NCBI GenBank assembly: GCA_045543555.1
Contig: JAZQMQ010000009.1
Coordinates: 124,001 to 188,000 of the forward strand
Source of the DNA: Colimorpha_A sp045543555
GTDB lineage: Bacteria > Bacillota > Clostridia > Oscillospirales > CAG-272
Direction: 5' to 3'
DNA: 64,000 nucleotides
The notes under the pieces: model-generated
Told to the model about the DNA's origin: nothing
Databases searched by the model: none
What the model saw: only the letters and a program-made list of their open reading frames with translations
Translations under genes and position numbers: made by a program
Part shown: one piece after another, positions 60,068 to 64,000 of the stretch
How positions within the stretch are numbered: the stretch's first letter is position 1
How the letters are laid out: every line of letters begins with the position of its first letter

Positions 60068-60355
60068 TTAAAGGTCGAGGAAGGTTCTTACAAGACAGTT
60101 GAGAATATCGTCTCTGTCCACCTTGCAGATGAGACTTCTTGCATTTTTGTGATTGGTAATATACGTCGGGTCTTCGCTCAGAATGTATCCGACTATCTGA
60201 TTTATGGGGTTGTATCCCTTTTCGGACAAAGCGGAATAAACTGTCTGAAGAACTCTCTTTATTTCGAGATCCTTTTCATCGCGGATCGAAAAGGTTATTG
60301 TTTTTTCCTTTTCGCCTATACTTGCGGTGTCAAATTTTGAATTATAGCCTGCCAT
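60068..60355 (-). CDS. ireB: IreB family regulatory phosphoprotein
   Basis: 95 aa, full length of the UPF0297 family. It contains DTASIGEKEKTITFSI, GYNPINQIVGYILSEDPTYI and DRDDILNCLVRTFL, all diagnostic. IreB is a substrate of the PASTA Ser/Thr kinase IreK and affects envelope stress and cephalosporin tolerance in enterococci. The ireB-ruvX-mtaB order of other Firmicutes is not present: ribF follows. The neighbourhood contains surface and cell-wall genes. Confidence 0.93.
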   Translation of the reverse strand: MAGYNSKFDTASIGEKEKTITFSIRDEKDLEIKRVLQTVYSALSEKGYNPINQIVGYILSEDPTYITNHKNARSLICKVDRDDILNCLVRTFLDL

Positions 60356-60373
60356 AGCAGTCTCCGTCCTTTT

Positions 60374-63300
60374 TTATTTATTTTCTTGTGATTTTGATTT
60401 TTTAAAACAGTATATAACTCTCAGTACAAATGCGGCAATCGCGATAATGCCACAGGTCATTACAGTAATTACGGTATTTATTGATACTTTTATTTTGCTT
60501 TCCTTACCGAATACAGCGCTTTTAAGTGCTGTTCCCGAAAGGGTATCCGACATAGCGTAAAGCGAGCTTATAAGCAGTGTAGGTTCTCCTATATCGGTTC
60601 CGTATATGTCTCTTACGTATATGGATATCTTATCGCAGGTAGACGCATGCGGGAATGAGCTGAGGTCACAGATAACCGTGTTGTCGGAGTTTGCGTAAAT
60701 TTTTGACGTGCTGACAAACGTATTTCTTCCCGATTCTACCACAACGGCAATTTCAAGCTCATTTATTCCTTCGGGAAGCACAGCTGTGCGAACGTTGAAC
60801 GTTAAGTACGGTGCCTTTGACAGATCGATCAGCTCATCAAGGGCGGCGGTAACGCCACCATAGCTTCCTGGCGCCACTTCTGACAAGCGGAAGCGCATAA
60901 GACCCTTTGCCTCTCCGTAGGAAATTCCTCCTTCGGCTGCCGCACAGTTTACATGCGGTATAAATCCGTCGGTGTCCTTTGCGAAGCTGAAAAGCTTTAT
61001 TTTTCCCTTTATTGAAGAAGGATATTCCCCGCTTGAATCGGATGTCGAATCATGTCTTAAGGTATTTCCGCTGATGTTATTAATGAGCTTGTCGAAGCGT
61101 TCGCTTCCTATAAGCCCGTTTGCGAAGGCGATTTTTTCGCTTGACAGCTGTGTGTCAATATATCTTATGACATTTTCGTGTTCCGCTGTATGAGAGGGGA
61201 TATAAGCATTTATCTCCTTTATTGAAAGCGCCCTTAAATAAGTATATACGTAATCGCATGAAAGCTTGATTATTGAGCTTTCGTCTTCTGCTTCTTTTAG
61301 TTCCGTTCCGATAAGAATGATCTTTCTTGCCGTTCCGTTAAACTTTCTTGAGGGATGTCGCATAAAGGAGATCGGGACTTCAAGATTTGCCGCGGTCAGC
61401 GTTTTTGCAAAGCAGGTCTTATCGGGGGAAATGTCCTCGAACGCGTAACTGCTTCCGTACGGAGTTACGTCGCAGGAAAGCGACCATTCGATATCCGACG
61501 ATGCTGATATGCATAGGGCAAAGGACTCAAGGAATGAGCTTGCCCCAAAGGAGCCCGTAATCGATGTCGTATCCGTGGAATACCAACTGTTATTTATCGG
61601 CACGGAGACCTCAAAGTTCGAATATCTCATTCTTGCGGTATTGTAAACCGTTCTGAACGCTGCGGAATATGCAAGGATAAGCTCGGATAGTGAAGTATTT
61701 CCCAAATTGTAGGCTTGGAAGGAATCGTTTACGTTGGAGCCTAAAACAATTCCGAACAGATTATCACTCACATCCCCCGAAGAATATCTGGAAATGAGGA
61801 ATGAGGTTATGGCACGAAGGGTATTTATGCCGTTTGATGACGTAGTGTTGAAAGCAGAGTATTCACCGCCGCTATTTTTGGGGTGGTGTATATTCGACAG
61901 TCCAAGGTCTTCGGAACGGCTTCTCAATCTCAGTATAAATCTTACCGAGATGTCGTCAACGGCGAGCTTCTTCATAACAGAGTCGATCTTTTCGATGTAT
62001 TCGGATGAAAACGTGTATTTTCTTCCGCCGTCCGTGTATGATATACCGCCCGACGATACCGACATAAGCTCGTCCGCAAAGATATCGACCGTGGTTTGCG
62101 CTATTCCGTCGAGGAAATAATTTCCCTTTAAATAGGAGCTTCCCTTTATGGATTCGGGAAGATTTACCTTATCCTCTGCAAAGATGTTTGGATTGTTGAC
62201 CGCCTTAGCGCTTCCTAGAGGTATCAGCCCCTCAAGGCCCATAGCGGCAACCGCGTACTTTTTAAAGATGCGGTCTTGGTTATCGCCGATCGGAACTGAA
62301 AATTCAAATGTTGCCGACGAAAACTCTACTTCGGAAACAGGGGAAACCGCAGGTGTTATATCAGATGTGTCCTGATCGAGCCTGAGCTCGTATAGGCGGA
62401 GCTTTGAGCCGCGGAGAAGCTCAAATTCCTGCTCGGAGACGCTTCCCTTAACAGAAATACTCTTCTTGTCTCTGCCTATTCTCACCTCGGATATTTCACC
62501 GATCGTCTTTACTGCGGAATAGCACTGTACCTTTGATACCGAAAGAATACTAACCTGTCCGATAGGATCGCCTTCGAATATTATTTTATATGAGCTTACG
62601 AGCTCGTTTGGGATCGGAATGGTAAATGATACCGCACCAGACGTTATTTTATAGGTGGTGCGTTCTTCGGTGTGATCGGGAAATTTGATAACCGCGGTCA
62701 CCGACGTGCAGGTGGAGCTGTTGATAAGCGCTAAGCGGATACCTTGATCTTTCTCAAAAATCGGGATTTCGGGTATTGCTTCGATATACTTTTCTCCTGC
62801 GGTAAACGACATCGACAGTCCGTTTTTCGTGTTAAGCTCTCCTCCCGACACGTTGTATTCGCCCGACATATATTTTGCCTTGAATATAGATTCCTGTGAT
62901 CTGCAACCGCCAACACAGTCGAGAAGAAATATTATGTTTTTGATATTACTGCTGCTGACACTTACCGTGATATCGTATATGGCATCTCCGCTCTCATCGG
63001 AAAAGTCGAAAAACAGGGTCTGCCAGCTTCCGCCTTCGACACTGAGAGACGATTTTATATCGTTCTTGTCCGTTTTGAGCCCTAGCGTAAGGATCGATCC
63101 GTCAAGCTCATTCGGAACGAAGACCGTAAGAGTTATTATTGGTGTTTCATTAAGCGAGGTCAGAGCCTTTGCCGCTTTGGTTACAGCTAAATATCCGTTT
63201 GATTCGGCATCGGAAGAGACGAGAAGCGAGCGATCGCCCTCATAAACGGAGTATGGAGCAAAATTGATTTCGGATACCGTTTGAACGGATCCTCCGACAG

Positions 63301-63496
63301 CTTTCCAATCGGTCTCGGAGCTGTTAAAATCGTCCTCTGTTATGTCTGTTGCCGCCTTCAAGGTTTGCTCATCGGTATGTACGGCGATAAGACTTTTTCC
63401 ACCCTCGGCGTTTACGTTGATCGGAGTGAGAAATGACGGCAGGATCATAAATATCACAAGCAAAACTGCGATAAATTTTGTTTTTTTACCGATCAT
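60374..63496 (-). CDS. Large secreted, C-terminally anchored protein (DUF5722-like)
   Basis: 1040 aa. A signal peptide (about 30 residues), two beta-rich segments in the first 400 residues, and a central domain resembling DUF5722 (GSSYLKGNYFLDGIAQ; LRSRSEDLGLSNIHHPKNSG; FGIVLGSNVNDSFQAYNLG). Further beta-sandwich sequence follows (ISYGEAKGLMRFRLSEV) before a final membrane helix and KKSKSQENK. The beta-rich parts suggest carbohydrate binding; catalytic residues cannot be assigned. It lies 18 bp upstream of ireB. DUF5722 assignment comes from general likeness and needs a profile search. Confidence 0.6.
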   Translation of the reverse strand: MIGKKTKFIAVLLVIFMILPSFLTPINVNAEGGKSLIAVHTDEQTLKAATDITEDDFNSSETDWKAVGGSVQTVSEINFAPYSVYEGDRSLLVSSDAESNGYLAVTKAAKALTSLNETPIITLTVFVPNELDGSILTLGLKTDKNDIKSSLSVEGGSWQTLFFDFSDESGDAIYDITVSVSSSNIKNIIFLLDCVGGCRSQESIFKAKYMSGEYNVSGGELNTKNGLSMSFTAGEKYIEAIPEIPIFEKDQGIRLALINSSTCTSVTAVIKFPDHTEERTTYKITSGAVSFTIPIPNELVSSYKIIFEGDPIGQVSILSVSKVQCYSAVKTIGEISEVRIGRDKKSISVKGSVSEQEFELLRGSKLRLYELRLDQDTSDITPAVSPVSEVEFSSATFEFSVPIGDNQDRIFKKYAVAAMGLEGLIPLGSAKAVNNPNIFAEDKVNLPESIKGSSYLKGNYFLDGIAQTTVDIFADELMSVSSGGISYTDGGRKYTFSSEYIEKIDSVMKKLAVDDISVRFILRLRSRSEDLGLSNIHHPKNSGGEYSAFNTTSSNGINTLRAITSFLISRYSSGDVSDNLFGIVLGSNVNDSFQAYNLGNTSLSELILAYSAAFRTVYNTARMRYSNFEVSVPINNSWYSTDTTSITGSFGASSFLESFALCISASSDIEWSLSCDVTPYGSSYAFEDISPDKTCFAKTLTAANLEVPISFMRHPSRKFNGTARKIILIGTELKEAEDESSIIKLSCDYVYTYLRALSIKEINAYIPSHTAEHENVIRYIDTQLSSEKIAFANGLIGSERFDKLINNISGNTLRHDSTSDSSGEYPSSIKGKIKLFSFAKDTDGFIPHVNCAAAEGGISYGEAKGLMRFRLSEVAPGSYGGVTAALDELIDLSKAPYLTFNVRTAVLPEGINELEIAVVVESGRNTFVSTSKIYANSDNTVICDLSSFPHASTCDKISIYVRDIYGTDIGEPTLLISSLYAMSDTLSGTALKSAVFGKESKIKVSINTVITVMTCGIIAIAAFVLRVIYCFKKSKSQENK

Positions 63497-63604
63497 ATTT
63501 CCTCTCCTTCCTTTAGCGACAGCTATACATAGTATATTATATCATATAACTGTGGCAATTTCCATAGGTTTATAAAAATTTAATATTTATTTTCTAAGAC
63601 AAAA

Positions 63605-63632
63605 AAGGCAGAGAAGGGACATTCTCTGCCTT
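63605..63632 (-). terminator. Terminator of tadA
   Basis: AAGGCAGAGAA and TTCTCTGCCTT form a perfect 11-bp stem followed by TTTTGTC on the minus strand. Confidence 0.85.
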
Positions 63633-63666
63633 GATGATTATTTGATTGTGCGAAAGAGGGATGAAG

Positions 63667-64000
63667 CTATTTGCTTCTCAGCTGTCTGAAAAAGTCCGAG
63701 AGGATTTTTTTGCATTCGTCCTCCATGATCCCGCCCATACATTCGGGGCGACGGCTGTACGGCAGGGCAGGGAGATTTGCCACACTTCCCATGGATCCGT
63801 CACGGTGATCGTAAGCGCCGAAAACCACACGGTCGATACAGGAATTTATTACCGCACCCGTACACATGGGGCAGGGCTCAAGAGTCACGTAAAGCGTGCA
63901 GTCTGTCAAATGCCATCCGTTGAGTCGCTTACATGCTTGACTGATAGCAATAAGCTCTGCATGGGCGGTTGCATCTCGGGTGCTTTCTCTCAAATTATGT
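63667..64000 (-). CDS. tadA: tRNA-specific adenosine deaminase TadA (5' end outside window)
   Basis: At least 110 codons. The zinc and proton-shuttle motif HAEL, then EPCPMCTGA with its two cysteines, and GAYDHRDGSMGSV identify TadA, which makes inosine at the wobble position of tRNA-Arg. The N-terminal 40 or so residues lie beyond the window edge. The next gene downstream on the same strand is the large secreted protein, behind a terminator. Confidence 0.93.
   Translation of the reverse strand, partial: HNLRESTRDATAHAELIAISQACKRLNGWHLTDCTLYVTLEPCPMCTGAVINSCIDRVVFGAYDHRDGSMGSVANLPALPYSRRPECMGGIMEDECKKILSDFFRQLRSK

Noticed and set aside
1..64000. CRISPR array, prophage or intact insertion sequence
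   Set aside because: No regularly spaced repeats, integrase or transposase frame was found on either strand; only relics and short repeats are present.

Overview
The window comes from a chromosome of an anaerobic, endospore-forming member of the Clostridia (Eubacteriales, probably an uncultured gut Oscillospiraceae or Christensenellales-like lineage). The sporulation genes spoIIGA-sigE, spoVFA-spoVFB, yabP and yabQ show a spore former. Pyruvate:ferredoxin oxidoreductase and a 2[4Fe-4S] ferredoxin show fermentative anaerobic metabolism. Gene orders such as yaaQ-holB-yaaT, dprA-topA-trmFO, infC-rpmI-rplT and HU-rqcP-yabP-yabQ-divIC are typical of low-GC Gram-positives. Promoters with TTGACA-17-TATAAT spacing and strong GGAGG ribosome binding sites are common.

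Layout. 1-3.6 kb: a metallo-beta-lactamase-fold lipoprotein, a decayed paralogue, tRNA-Leu(UAG) and a hairpin-rich repeat. 3.6-7.5 kb: a membrane XRE regulator divergent from a GT8 glycosyltransferase - PlsC-like - CrtO-like cluster (probably glycolipid synthesis), then a Nudix hydrolase. 7.6-10.7 kb (minus): sporulation genes spoIIGA-sigE and dipicolinate synthase. 10.8-15.6 kb (plus): GH43-like protein, LRR protein, c-di-AMP receptor darA, holB, ricT, ferredoxin. 16-26 kb (minus): radical SAM, rnc, plsX, trmFO, topA, dprA, rRNA methyltransferase and the infC-rpmI-rplT operon with an L20-type leader and an AUA start on infC. 26.3-31.9 kb: membrane protein, DivIVA-like protein, DUF1846 protein, an unassigned structured RNA with its own promoter and terminator, small acyltransferases, and a junction between a pflA remnant and a restriction-modification remnant. 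32-37.8 kb: PFOR, a ThuA-like protein and an acyltransferase. 38-42 kb (plus): HU-rqcP-yabP-yabQ-divIC, a degenerate beta-lactamase-fold protein and ispE. 42-49 kb: tRNA-Leu(CAG), several pseudogenes, two EEP-family hydrolases, an MFS transporter and a phosphoribosyltransferase-like protein. 49.5-64 kb (minus): a long housekeeping run from tadA through a large secreted protein, ireB, ribF, a degenerate DacF-like protein, truB, recD2, comF, an MreB-like protein, GNAT, rqcH and hprK.

How the genes fit together. Three processes recur: sporulation (sigma-E activation, dipicolinate, cortex), cell envelope (divIC, DivIVA-like, MreB-like, two penicillin-binding-fold pseudoenzymes, IreB) and translation/RNA quality (infC operon, trmFO, truB, tadA, RqcP and RqcH). 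Accessory material is mostly decaying: at least eight pseudogenes or relics lie between conserved operons, and no intact transposase, prophage or CRISPR array was seen.

The best candidates for new biology are the structured RNA at about 29.2-29.7 kb, the two membrane-anchored penicillin-binding-fold proteins without catalytic residues, and a hairpin that buries the yabP ribosome binding site with a promoter-like sequence inside its loop.
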